DNA from: an uncultured Alphaproteobacteria bacterium
GTDB taxonomy: Bacteria > Pseudomonadota > Alphaproteobacteria > Caulobacterales > Caulobacteraceae
Assembly: GCA_903860975.1 (NCBI GenBank)
Contig: CAIOSI010000021.1
Coordinates: forward strand, 1 to 64,000
Reading direction: 5' to 3'
Length of the DNA stretch: 64,000 bases
Shown: in pieces, positions 24,079-32,641 of the stretch
How positions within the stretch are numbered: position 1 is the first letter of the stretch
Layout of the letters: the number at the start of each line of letters is the position of its first letter
Position numbers and translations under genes: made by a program
The notes under the pieces: model-generated
Databases searched by the model: none
What the model was told of the DNA's origin: nothing
The model's input: the letters and a program-made list of their open reading frames with translations, nothing else

Positions 24079-26742
24079 TCAGAACTTGGCGCGCACGCCG
24101 GCCTCATAGGTCTGGCCATAGATTTCCCGCTGGATCTGACGCGAGGCCGTGCCTTCGTAATAGCGCAGCGGCGTATTTAGGAGGTTCTTCACATCGAAGT
24201 AGGCTGTCCAGTTCGGCGTGAATTGGTAACTGGATGTGAAGTCGAGATTGAGCTTTTTGTCCTGATAGGTATCGAGCGAGGTGTCACCGTTCAGGCCGAA
24301 CAAGCTTTGGCCGACATATTCCGAGGAAAGCCTCAGCGACAAGCCATGGTCTTCATAGAAGCCGGCCAGGTTCCAGGTCACATGCGATGTGCCTGGCAAC
24401 GCGCCAAACTCATCCTTGCCTGTGCCGCTGACCGCCGCGGCGTATTCCCTAAAGCGGGAGTCGACCCAGGTGATGTTGCCTTCGACGCCGAGACCCGAAA
24501 GCAGGCCCGGCAGCATCGTGAATTTCTGATGGTAGGCCAGTTCGATCCCGCGTGCGTAGGCTGACTCATTGATGAAGGTGACAAAATCACCACGCTGCCC
24601 CTGGAAGATGGGATCGGCGACGTTGATCTTGGCGGACCGGAAAATGTAGTTCTGGAACTCCTTGTCGAAGACGCCTGCCTGTATGATGCCGCCGCTCGGC
24701 AGGTAATATTCGAAGTCCAGATCGAAGTTGTTTCCAGTCGTTGGCTTGAGATCCGGATTGCCTGCTGAATAGACCGGGCGCGGTGAAGTGGTGAAGTCGA
24801 CCCCGGCGTTGCCGCCGGCTTGGCTAAAGCCGGGACGCGCGATCCCAGTCGACCATGTAGCGCGGACCTGCATGTCTGGCTGCAAGGCGTACTTGAACTG
24901 CAAGGTCGGGAAGGCGTTTGTGTAGCTCTTGCTGTGGCTGACGGCGGTCACAGTGGAATTGCCAGAGGCGTTGGTGGTGGTCAGGAAGTTGCCATAGGTC
25001 GCGTCGGTTTTTTCGACCCGAACGCCGGCCAAGACGCCCAGTTTTCCGATGTTCGTCGTGTACATGCCATAGGCGGCATAGACGTTCTCGGTATCGTTGA
25101 AATCACGACCGATCGAGGGGGCCAGAGCAGGTATTTTCGAAGTCACCAATGCGATGATCTTGGAGATGTCGGCATAGGGTGCCAGCGGATAGCCGCTGCC
25201 GTCATAGTAGTTGTTGCCGGCGCCAACGCTGGGGGAATAGCTCGCAAGATTGGCTCCCGGGGCACGGCCGAAGCCGCCGAAATCGGTGACCGTTTTGTCG
25301 CGCACCCGTGCGCTGGCGCCGATCTTCGCCTCACCGCCTTCACCGAACACCTCGAGCGGGTGCTTGGCGTTGATGACGTAGCTGTATTCTTCGTCCACAT
25401 CGGGCTCGAAGAAGCTGGACAGGCGCGGGTTACTGTACTGGGTTGCGTCAGTGGACACGAAGGGGATGGTCAGCGCTGCGTTTTTGAACAGGCTGAACGT
25501 TGGATGGGATGTATCTAAGGTGTTATTGTAGCGACCGAAGTATATATCGCTTCCATAGAATCTGGCTTCGTTGTAATAATTCTGAATAAATGTCGCGCGG
25601 CTATAGGCGGCGCGATAGTCGACCTGCAACTGATTGAAGTGGTCCTGTCCTCCGACCACGAACACTGTGTTCCGGTGGGTCTCTTCTGTGACCACCACGT
25701 CGACCTGCGGCTGAAATCCATCAACCACATTGCCATTTTTGTCCGGGGCCGAGGGATTGCCGTCGAAGTTTATGTAAAGGTGGTTCTTGTGGGCGCGCTC
25801 CTTGTAGCCGGCCACATCGAGACGAACATAGTAGCTGTGGTCGTCGTTCGGCTTGAAGTCGAACTCGCCACCATAACCGAAGCGGCGGCGATGATAATCG
25901 TAGCGGCGGAAATCGACTCGGCCGTAGACGTTGTCGACAGCCGTAGACCCGTCGTTGGCGTAGCTGGGTTCGATGTCGTCGATGCCGCGTCGGTCATCCT
26001 TGCGAGATCCGGTGATCACGATCGAAAACGGGGTCGGATTGGAGATCCAGTCGGAGCCGGTCTGGGCTGCGTCGTCGCGGCCTTCGATCACCAGCTTGCC
26101 GTTGTTAAAGCCGAACCGCGCGCCAGCGGCGAAGCCCACGGTGAGGGGGCCCGTGTGATTATGCAGGTTCTCGTAGCCCCAGCCCAATTCGCCCTCAAAG
26201 AACGGCTGCGACAGGTTCTTCGCTGAGCGTGGCGTGAGTTCGATCTGTCCGCCAAGGCCCTCGGCCTCGCGATCTGGAGAGAGCGTCTTGTAGACAACGA
26301 TGCCGTCGATCGAGCCCGTCGGGATGGTGTCGAACTCCACCGCGCGACCTGAGCCGCTGGCCGCCGTGCCAGCGGCGAAAGTGTTTAGCAGCACCACGCC
26401 GCCGTAGGTTGCCCCGTTCAGGTTGGCGTCGATACCGCGGATGTTGACGAAGCGGCCCTCGCCCGTATCGGTCGACAGCGATATGCCGGGGATCCGTCCC
26501 AGGGCTTCGGCCGCGTTGTAGTCAGGGTACTTCGCGATCGTTTCGGCTGACTGGACGTTGACGATGGTTGGGGCGTCCTGCTGGACGGCGCGCGCCTGCG
26601 CCTCGGCGCGGGGCGCCGTCACCGTAAGGACGTCCACCACCTTGGATGCTGTTGCGTCTCCCGCAACTTCTGCGGCGCGGGCCGACTGGCTGATCGCCAG
26701 CATTGAAGCCGCCGCAAGTAACAGGCGTCGTTGCAAGATCAT
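24079..26742 (-). CDS. TonB-dependent receptor (Xanthomonas/Caulobacter type)
   Basis: An 887-residue outer-membrane receptor. A signal peptide (LLLAAASMLAISQSARA) is followed by a short linker, a plug domain (IAKYPDYNAAEALGRIPGISL, RFVNIRGIDANLNGATYGG) and a 22-strand barrel ending in YEAGVRAKF with the terminal Phe needed for assembly. The N-terminal plug features match the large TIGR01782 group abundant in Caulobacterales, used for uptake of sugars and other nutrients. There is no STN domain, so it does not signal to a sigma factor itself. It is divergent from the FecI/FecR/FecA-like set. Substrate unknown. Confidence 0.92.
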   Translation of the reverse strand: MILQRRLLLAAASMLAISQSARAAEVAGDATASKVVDVLTVTAPRAEAQARAVQQDAPTIVNVQSAETIAKYPDYNAAEALGRIPGISLSTDTGEGRFVNIRGIDANLNGATYGGVVLLNTFAAGTAASGSGRAVEFDTIPTGSIDGIVVYKTLSPDREAEGLGGQIELTPRSAKNLSQPFFEGELGWGYENLHNHTGPLTVGFAAGARFGFNNGKLVIEGRDDAAQTGSDWISNPTPFSIVITGSRKDDRRGIDDIEPSYANDGSTAVDNVYGRVDFRRYDYHRRRFGYGGEFDFKPNDDHSYYVRLDVAGYKERAHKNHLYINFDGNPSAPDKNGNVVDGFQPQVDVVVTEETHRNTVFVVGGQDHFNQLQVDYRAAYSRATFIQNYYNEARFYGSDIYFGRYNNTLDTSHPTFSLFKNAALTIPFVSTDATQYSNPRLSSFFEPDVDEEYSYVINAKHPLEVFGEGGEAKIGASARVRDKTVTDFGGFGRAPGANLASYSPSVGAGNNYYDGSGYPLAPYADISKIIALVTSKIPALAPSIGRDFNDTENVYAAYGMYTTNIGKLGVLAGVRVEKTDATYGNFLTTTNASGNSTVTAVSHSKSYTNAFPTLQFKYALQPDMQVRATWSTGIARPGFSQAGGNAGVDFTTSPRPVYSAGNPDLKPTTGNNFDLDFEYYLPSGGIIQAGVFDKEFQNYIFRSAKINVADPIFQGQRGDFVTFINESAYARGIELAYHQKFTMLPGLLSGLGVEGNITWVDSRFREYAAAVSGTGKDEFGALPGTSHVTWNLAGFYEDHGLSLRLSSEYVGQSLFGLNGDTSLDTYQDKKLNLDFTSSYQFTPNWTAYFDVKNLLNTPLRYYEGTASRQIQREIYGQTYEAGVRAKF

Positions 26743-27256
26743 AACCGTAGGCCCCTCTGAACGAGGTTGGTCCTCTAGTTAGATTGCATGTCGGTTCTGC
26801 ACCCGTTTTGTGACGACTTCGCTGAGGGCCGCGGTTGAGGTTTGGTTGTTGCTACGAAAGCACCGTTTTCCGGCGTGTTGTCTTGCCGCCGACAGGGCCC
26901 TTCCGATGCGTGTTCTATGGAGATTGCAGGCGTCCCTATTTTCTTGCGCAGGCGCCTGCACGCAAGAGCGATCTGGGCAGGCGCTGGATTAGGCGCTCGA
27001 TTGCGGCATCTCGAATATCAGGCGCCGCGGTTGGCGCAGTCGCCCGCCAAGGCCGCTTGAGCCTGCGCTGCAGTTCGGCCGACTTGGGGTGTCAGTTCCA
27101 TCTCGCAAGTTATTCACGTCCTGAAAGGTCTCCTGATGTCCCCCCATGTGTCGAAAAAATCTGGATCGACGCCCGGGCCCAATACGAATGTCATCGAAGC
27201 TCTGCCCTATGTCGCCTTGGTTTGGCGGAATGGTGCCGCAGGGGGCGGAAACGGAG
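26743..27256. other. Divergent promoter region of the TonB receptor and the FecI-type gene
   Basis: About 510 bp. The track's ORFs here do not resemble known proteins. An AT-rich stretch beside the receptor start (about 26760-26800) is the likely promoter for the receptor. I cannot identify a Fur box. Confidence 0.4.
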
Positions 27257-27841
27257 ATGTCACCAGAACGTGGGCGTCGGGTGGCTTGGGTCGCCACCTC
27301 GATCCTACCATTTGAACCGGGCGTTCGAGCCTGGCTCGCCAGGTCGGGATTTCCCACTGACCAGGCCGACGATTTTATCCAAGAGGCCTATTGCAAGCTT
27401 TCAGCCCTGGCTTCGGTGGAGCACATCAAACGCCCAGACGCCTATTTTTTCCAAACCGTCCGCAGCTTGGTGGCGGACAGCCTCAGACACGCCAGAGTCA
27501 TACGGATCGAATCTGTTACGGAAATTGATCTTCTGCCCGTCTACTCTGATGAGCCTTCTCCAGAGCAGGCCCTGTCGGCCCGTCAGGAGCTTGCCCAGGT
27601 TCTCGGCCTTATCGCTGCGCTTCCTGGACGTTGCCGTGAGGTCCTGGCCTTGCGAAAAATCGATGGTATGTCCCAGAAGGACATCGCAACGCGTCTCGGT
27701 ATCACCGAGACCATGGTTGAGAATGACGTCGTAAAGGGTATGCGCATAATATCGACTGCCCTTAAAAGTGGGAACGGATCGGAAAATGCCAGCCGACGTT
27801 TGAGGACCAATGGGCCAGTACGACTCCGCCGCCGAGATTGA
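27257..27841 (+). CDS. ECF sigma factor, FecI type
   Basis: About 194 residues. Region 2 is seen in FPTDQADDFIQEAYCKLSAL and RPDAYFFQTVRSLVADSLR; region 4 in LPGRCREVLALRKIDGMSQKDIATRLGITETMVENDVVKG. These sigma factors are held by a FecR anti-sigma until a TonB receptor with an STN domain binds its ligand, and both partners follow directly. The ATG at 27257 has GGAAACGGAG just upstream; the track start at 27146 adds 37 non-conserved residues. The stop overlaps the next gene by 32 bp. Confidence 0.9.
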   Translation: MSPERGRRVAWVATSILPFEPGVRAWLARSGFPTDQADDFIQEAYCKLSALASVEHIKRPDAYFFQTVRSLVADSLRHARVIRIESVTEIDLLPVYSDEPSPEQALSARQELAQVLGLIAALPGRCREVLALRKIDGMSQKDIATRLGITETMVENDVVKGMRIISTALKSGNGSENASRRLRTNGPVRLRRRD

Positions 27842-28742
27842 GGCGGCAGCCCTAACTTGGGTCGCTCGCCTGGACCGGGCGCGCGACCCTGACGAGCTTC
27901 ATTTGGAACTGGCAGGTTGGCTGGCAAATGATCCTCGTCGGAAGGGGGCCTTCCTCCGCGCCCAGGCGATCTGGGTGAAGATTGACCGCGCAGCGCTGGC
28001 CGAGAGCCATGCCAACCTCCCGGCGCGCCAAACGCGTCGTTGGGCCATGGCCGGCGGCGGTGCGGGACTGCTCGCTGCAAGTTCTGTCGGCGCTTGGTTC
28101 GCTCTCGTCGGCCGCCCCGTCAATACGGCGCAAGGTGAAGTCCGTCATATTCCCCTGCCGGATGGATCCAGCCTTGACCTCAATACCGACAGCCAGATCG
28201 AAGTTGGTATGGGGCGCAAGCATCGAGGGGTGCAGCTTCATCGCGGCGAAGCTTGGTTTCAGGTCGAGAAAAATCCCCAGCGGCCCTTCGTTGTGGAAGC
28301 CGGTCGGGCTCGCATAATGGCTGTAGGGACGGCCTTTTCCGTCAGACGCTTTGATCTGGCGGTCGAGGTCCTGGTAACCGAGGGCGTCGTGCTGGCTTGG
28401 CTCCTTGGACGTGAGGCCCAAGCGGTTCGGCTTGAGGCGGGCGATAAGGGGCGCCTGGATCCTGACGGCGCCCACCGCCTCGTTTCGGCCGCGGCCGAGA
28501 TCGACCGCCGTCTCGCCTGGCGCGTCGGAAAGATCGACCTAGCTGACGAAACGTTAGAGGACGCAGTTTCTGAGTTTAATCGCTACAATCGCCGCAAGCT
28601 CAGAATCAAGGGATCCGCCGTCGCCTCAAGGCGGCTCTACGGCGTGTTTCGCATCGATGACCCCGAAGGCTTTGCCACATCCGTGCATTATGCCCTGGGG
28701 ATCCCGGTTGAGCCTCAGGACGATCAGATTGTGATCGGCTAG
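27810..28742 (+). CDS. FecR-type anti-sigma regulator
   Basis: A 310-residue inner-membrane protein. The N-terminal cytoplasmic DUF4880-like part (ALTWVARLDRARDPDELH, LAGWLANDPRRKGAFLRAQ) contacts the sigma factor, one membrane helix follows (WAMAGGGAGLLAASSVGAWF), and the periplasmic FecR domain contains LPDGSSLDLNTDSQIEV and RPFVVEAG, ending in a DUF4974-like STN-interacting part. It overlaps the sigma gene by 32 bp, so translation is likely coupled. It senses the receptor at 28903. Confidence 0.92.
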   Translation: MGQYDSAAEIEAAALTWVARLDRARDPDELHLELAGWLANDPRRKGAFLRAQAIWVKIDRAALAESHANLPARQTRRWAMAGGGAGLLAASSVGAWFALVGRPVNTAQGEVRHIPLPDGSSLDLNTDSQIEVGMGRKHRGVQLHRGEAWFQVEKNPQRPFVVEAGRARIMAVGTAFSVRRFDLAVEVLVTEGVVLAWLLGREAQAVRLEAGDKGRLDPDGAHRLVSAAAEIDRRLAWRVGKIDLADETLEDAVSEFNRYNRRKLRIKGSAVASRRLYGVFRIDDPEGFATSVHYALGIPVEPQDDQIVIG

Positions 28743-28902
28743 CCAAAGGGCCAGACCACAGCCGGATTTTTCAGCTAGATGAAGATCGTTAAGCCAAGGC
28801 GACTTCGAGATTTCATCAAATCTTCATAAGGAAAGGACCGCCACCATCCGTCTTACCCTTTGAACCGGGCCTGTGTGCCGGTGCGAAGTGGGAGAGAGCA
28901 AG

Positions 28903-31620
28903 ATGGCCTTCAATTCTAACCGGTGGTCACGTGCGGGACTCCTCTGTGCCACGAGTATGACTATCGCCGCCGTCGCCTCGCCGGTCTGGGCCGCCCAGGC
29001 CCACAGTTTCAACTTAGGAGCCCAGGCCGCCCAAACCGGCGTGCCAGAGTTTGCCCGCGAGGCAGACATTCAGATCGTCATTGCCGATGATGTAGCGAAA
29101 AATCGTCGGACCAATGCGGTCAAGGGGACCTATGAGACAGCTGAAGGTCTTCGTCTGCTTCTTTTGGATACCGGACTTGAGGCGCGGCGCACAGGTGATG
29201 CCGCCTATGCCGTGGTCCGACGAGACGAGCCTAGTTCGACCGCCGTGGATACTCTGATTGTCACCGCTCGAGCCGGTTCGGAGCAGCGGACGCGCGCCCT
29301 GACCAGCTACTCTGTAAGCGTCATTCCCCAAGAGCGTCTCCGCGAGACAGGTGTCTCCAGTGTCGCCGACACCCTGCGCAATGTGCCGGGGTTCTGGGTC
29401 GAAAATTCCGGCGGTGAAGCCAGCGCCAATGTCCGTGCGCGCGGCATTCCCGTTGACGGCTACGCCTCGGTCCAGCTGGCCGAGGACGGCATGCCAATCC
29501 AGCACGACCCGGGCCTTGGTTACCTGAATGCCGACCAGTCCTTCCGGCTGGACGAGACCATTGGTCAGGTGCAAGTGGTTCGGGGCGGTCCGTCCACGGT
29601 CTTCTCTTCCAATGCGCCGGGTGGTCTTGTAAATTTCATCACGCGCAAGGTCGGGACGACAGCAGAAGGCTTGATCAAGACCACCCTTGGCGATGACGGC
29701 CTTTACCGGACCGACTTCTGGTATGGCGGCCCGCTTGGCGACTGGCGGGCGGCTGTGGGTGGCTTCTATCGCGTGGAACGTGGGACCCGCGATCCGGGCT
29801 TCAATTTCAATGACGGCGGTCAGTTCCGCGTCGCCCTTGGGCACGACCTTGGCCGCGGCACCATTGACCTTGATGTGAAGCATATCGACGATCATGTCGG
29901 TTTCTATCTTGGCCAGCCCTATCAGGTCAGCGGCAGCTCCATTCAGGGTATTCCGGGCCTTGACGCGACCAAGGGTATCCTCAGTGGCCCCGAAACCCAA
30001 TCGCTGCGCTTGCGGACCAATAATGGTCAAATCAACTACGATCTGACCTCCGGAACCACGGTTAAACTCGACCAGTTCTCGGGCCATCTGGTCCAAGACA
30101 TGGGTGAGAGCTGGCATCTCGACGATCGGCTTCGCTACCGAACCACAGATCAGGTCCGTATCGGCCTATTTCCGGCTTCCGTCCAAACCGGCGCCTTGCG
30201 CCTGACCCAGCTGAAGTCGGCCGCCGCGGGTCTCTTCCCCACCACCAGTTCCCTGGCCTATCGCTATGTGGACAAGCCAGGCTCGCTCTACGCGGCTCCT
30301 CAAAACGCCAGTGGGTTAGAAATCGACGATAGCGCGCGCGACATTGCTGTCAGCGAACATGAGCTGATGAACGACCTGCGGCTGAGCAAGACCTTTAACA
30401 CGGGAGGCCAGACCCACGATGTCACGGTCGGTGCCTATTATATGGCCGCCCATGAAAGTTTCCAGCGCTACGCCGCGGTTCTGGTCCTGGATGCCAGCAC
30501 CCACGCTCGCCTCATGGATGTGGTCGCGCTTGATGCCAACGGTGCCGTTGTCGGATCGCTGACTGAAAACGGCGTGCTTCGCTATGGCTCTGAATTCGCC
30601 AATGGCCAAGGTGATCAGAGGACGATGGCGCTCTATTTTGCAGACGAGTGGCAAGTCAACGACCAGCTGCGCATCGACCTCGGCGCACGAGAAGAATCTA
30701 TGAAGACAAATGGCGCGGCCGAGGGATCAACGACCACCAACCTGGGCCAGACTACCACTCTCTCCGACAGGACCTATCTGAAGGGCTCAGGGGTCTTTAC
30801 ACCCTATGACCGGACTTTTTCCGCACTCACCTGGACTGTCGGCACCAACTATCAGTTGGACGCGACCCAGGGCCTGTTTGCCCGATATACGCGCGCTGCT
30901 CGACTGCCCAGCATTAGTGATTTTATTACCAACGCTGGGGCCACGCCCGTCATCAACAAGACCGACATGTTGGAGCTTGGCTACAAGTTCAGCCGTCCTT
31001 GGCTGGATGCCTATGTCACCGCCTTCGACACCGAGTACCACAACTTCGGGGTCAGCCAGACAGTCTACAGCAATACGACCAATGGCTATGTGAACCAGAC
31101 CTATTTCGCCAACACCCGCGACTATGGCCTGGAATTAGATGGTGACCTCCGCCCCAACGACTGGTTCGATATTGGCTTCTCCGGCACAATCCAGAACCCA
31201 ACCTTCACCTCATTAAAATACACTGTTCTGTCCGGAGGGGTTCTTACGACCTTGGATTACAACGGCCATCAGTTGCTGCGCGTGCCCAAGACGAGCCTCA
31301 ACCTCACGCCGGCGGTCAATCTTTTCAATGACCGCCTGCGCGCCGAGCTCTCCGTGGAATACTATAGTGACCGATATGCCGATGCGGCCAGTACCCAAAA
31401 ACTGCCCGCCTATACGGTCCTAAATGCAAGCGTCCGCTACAAAATGACGCCTGACCTCACCTTGTACCTAAGTGGCTATAACCTCACCAATGAGATCGGC
31501 CTGACGGAGGGAAATCCCCGGTCGGGTGAGCTGCTCTCGTCGCAAGCTGGCGCTCCGGTCTTCATCGCGCGCTCTATCGTTGGCCGGACTATCAAGGCTG
31601 CCGTGCTATACAAGTTCTAG
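28903..31620 (+). CDS. TonB-dependent transducing receptor with STN domain (FecA/FpvA-like)
   Basis: About 905 residues from the ATG at 28903 (GGGAGAG upstream). A signal peptide ends near SPVWA-AQA; the STN signalling domain spans about residues 28-105 (GVPEFAREADIQIVIAD, GTYETAEGLRLLLLDTGL); the plug begins at DTLIVTARAG and includes VRGGPSTVFSSNAPGGLVNF; the barrel ends LYKF with terminal Phe. This is the receptor partner of the FecI and FecR genes just upstream. Ligands of such receptors are usually ferric siderophores or citrate; none can be named here. Confidence 0.92.
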   Translation: MAFNSNRWSRAGLLCATSMTIAAVASPVWAAQAHSFNLGAQAAQTGVPEFAREADIQIVIADDVAKNRRTNAVKGTYETAEGLRLLLLDTGLEARRTGDAAYAVVRRDEPSSTAVDTLIVTARAGSEQRTRALTSYSVSVIPQERLRETGVSSVADTLRNVPGFWVENSGGEASANVRARGIPVDGYASVQLAEDGMPIQHDPGLGYLNADQSFRLDETIGQVQVVRGGPSTVFSSNAPGGLVNFITRKVGTTAEGLIKTTLGDDGLYRTDFWYGGPLGDWRAAVGGFYRVERGTRDPGFNFNDGGQFRVALGHDLGRGTIDLDVKHIDDHVGFYLGQPYQVSGSSIQGIPGLDATKGILSGPETQSLRLRTNNGQINYDLTSGTTVKLDQFSGHLVQDMGESWHLDDRLRYRTTDQVRIGLFPASVQTGALRLTQLKSAAAGLFPTTSSLAYRYVDKPGSLYAAPQNASGLEIDDSARDIAVSEHELMNDLRLSKTFNTGGQTHDVTVGAYYMAAHESFQRYAAVLVLDASTHARLMDVVALDANGAVVGSLTENGVLRYGSEFANGQGDQRTMALYFADEWQVNDQLRIDLGAREESMKTNGAAEGSTTTNLGQTTTLSDRTYLKGSGVFTPYDRTFSALTWTVGTNYQLDATQGLFARYTRAARLPSISDFITNAGATPVINKTDMLELGYKFSRPWLDAYVTAFDTEYHNFGVSQTVYSNTTNGYVNQTYFANTRDYGLELDGDLRPNDWFDIGFSGTIQNPTFTSLKYTVLSGGVLTTLDYNGHQLLRVPKTSLNLTPAVNLFNDRLRAELSVEYYSDRYADAASTQKLPAYTVLNASVRYKMTPDLTLYLSGYNLTNEIGLTEGNPRSGELLSSQAGAPVFIARSIVGRTIKAAVLYKF

Positions 31621-31979
31621 GCATCGCCTTAGCCCTTCGGCCGTCTGCGGCCTCTGGCTTGGGACGGTCGGTCGGTTAGCTCGTCTTTTTCCTGAACAAA
31701 GCCCCTCCCCGGTGTGTGCCAAATGCCACGCCGGGTAGGAGCAATATACCAATGGCTCCTCAGCAAGGTGTCTGATTAGGGTGCTGTCAGGCGGGTGATA
31801 AAACGTCTCTGGTTCTGGCCGAGTTGGGCTGATGGAGAGCAAGAGCAGGACTGGTCCCAGATGCAATTTTAGATATTTACTTCAATGATTTAAATGCTCT
31901 TAGTTGTAAGCGGGGCTGACCTGCCCCTGAGATTTTCCTCCACGCGGAGCTAGAGTCCGGCCCTTGAGAGGGCGGACGG

Positions 31980-32246
31980 ATGAAGCGAGCGAGATTTACG
32001 GAAGAGCAGATCATCGGGATCCTGCGGGAGAACGAGGCTGGTGCGAAGGCGGGCGAGCTAGCCCGCAAGCACGGGGTTTCCGAGGGCACGATCTACGCCT
32101 GGAAGGCCAAGTTCGGCGGGATGAGCGTATCGGACGCCCAGCGGCTACGGGCGTTGGAGGACGAGAACCGGCGGCTCAAGACGCTGCTGGCGGACGCGAT
32201 GCTCGACAAGGCGGCGTTGAACGAGCTGCTTGCAAAAAAATGGTAG
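31980..32246 (+). CDS. IS3-family transposase OrfA
   Basis: An 88-residue protein with the IS3 OrfA helix-turn-helix (FTEEQIIGILRENEAGAKAGELARKHGVSEGTIYAWK in total) followed by a leucine-zipper helix (LRALEDENRRLKTLLADAML). Near its end the run of seven A at 32234-32240 forms the slippery A-AAA-AAA site for the programmed -1 shift into OrfB. OrfA appears full length. Family known; the element is crippled because OrfB is truncated. Confidence 0.92.
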   Translation: MKRARFTEEQIIGILRENEAGAKAGELARKHGVSEGTIYAWKAKFGGMSVSDAQRLRALEDENRRLKTLLADAMLDKAALNELLAKKW

Positions 32247-32545
32247 GGCCCGTCGCCGTGCGCGAAGGCGTCGCTCATCTGCGGACGGTGTTCGAGATCA
32301 GCGAGCGGCGGGCCTGCTCGATCCGGCACGCGGACCGCAAGATGGTACGCTATCGATCCTGCCGGCCGCCGGAGACGGCGCTGCGCGAGCGCCTGCGCAC
32401 GCTGACGACCGAGCGGCGGCGGTTCGGCTATCGCCGGATTTCAGGCGGGGGGCAATTGTCGCCTAGCCTGCCGCGCCCCACAAAATTACGCCTCAGGACC
32501 TCGCGAGGCTTAGAGGTTCATGTAATGGTAATCGTCCGTAGCTAA
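32240..32545 (+). pseudogene. IS3-family transposase OrfB, 5' fragment
   Basis: In the -1 frame relative to OrfA, after the A7 run, the sequence reads MVGPVAVREGVAHLRTVFEI, then RRACSIRHADRKMVRYRSCR and TTERRRFGYRRI, the N-terminal helix-turn-helix part of IS407-group OrfB. Similarity ends near 32440 and the remaining 34 residues to the stop at 32545 are unrelated. The rve integrase core with its DDE residues is absent. Confidence 0.85.
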
Positions 32546-32641
32546 GCTGTTCATAGAGCGTTCAGGTACAAGCCAACAGTCTAGCTCAACGCTGTTCGCG
32601 GGTATCGGGTTCAAGCTGCGGACCAGGCTGGGGGTGACGCG

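Larger units (their letters stand above)
31917..32545 (+). mobile_element. Decayed IS3-family (IS407-like) insertion sequence
   Basis: The left end starts with TGACCTGCCCCTGAGA, the usual terminus of IS407-group elements, 63 bp before OrfA. OrfA is intact, but OrfB is cut after about 68 residues, before the DDE catalytic core. A possible degraded right terminus, CAGGCGGGGGGCAATTGTC at about 32443-32461, follows the break, so the element may have lost its middle. It cannot transpose by itself. It separates the FecA-like receptor from the DUF1800 gene. The right boundary is uncertain. Confidence 0.75.
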
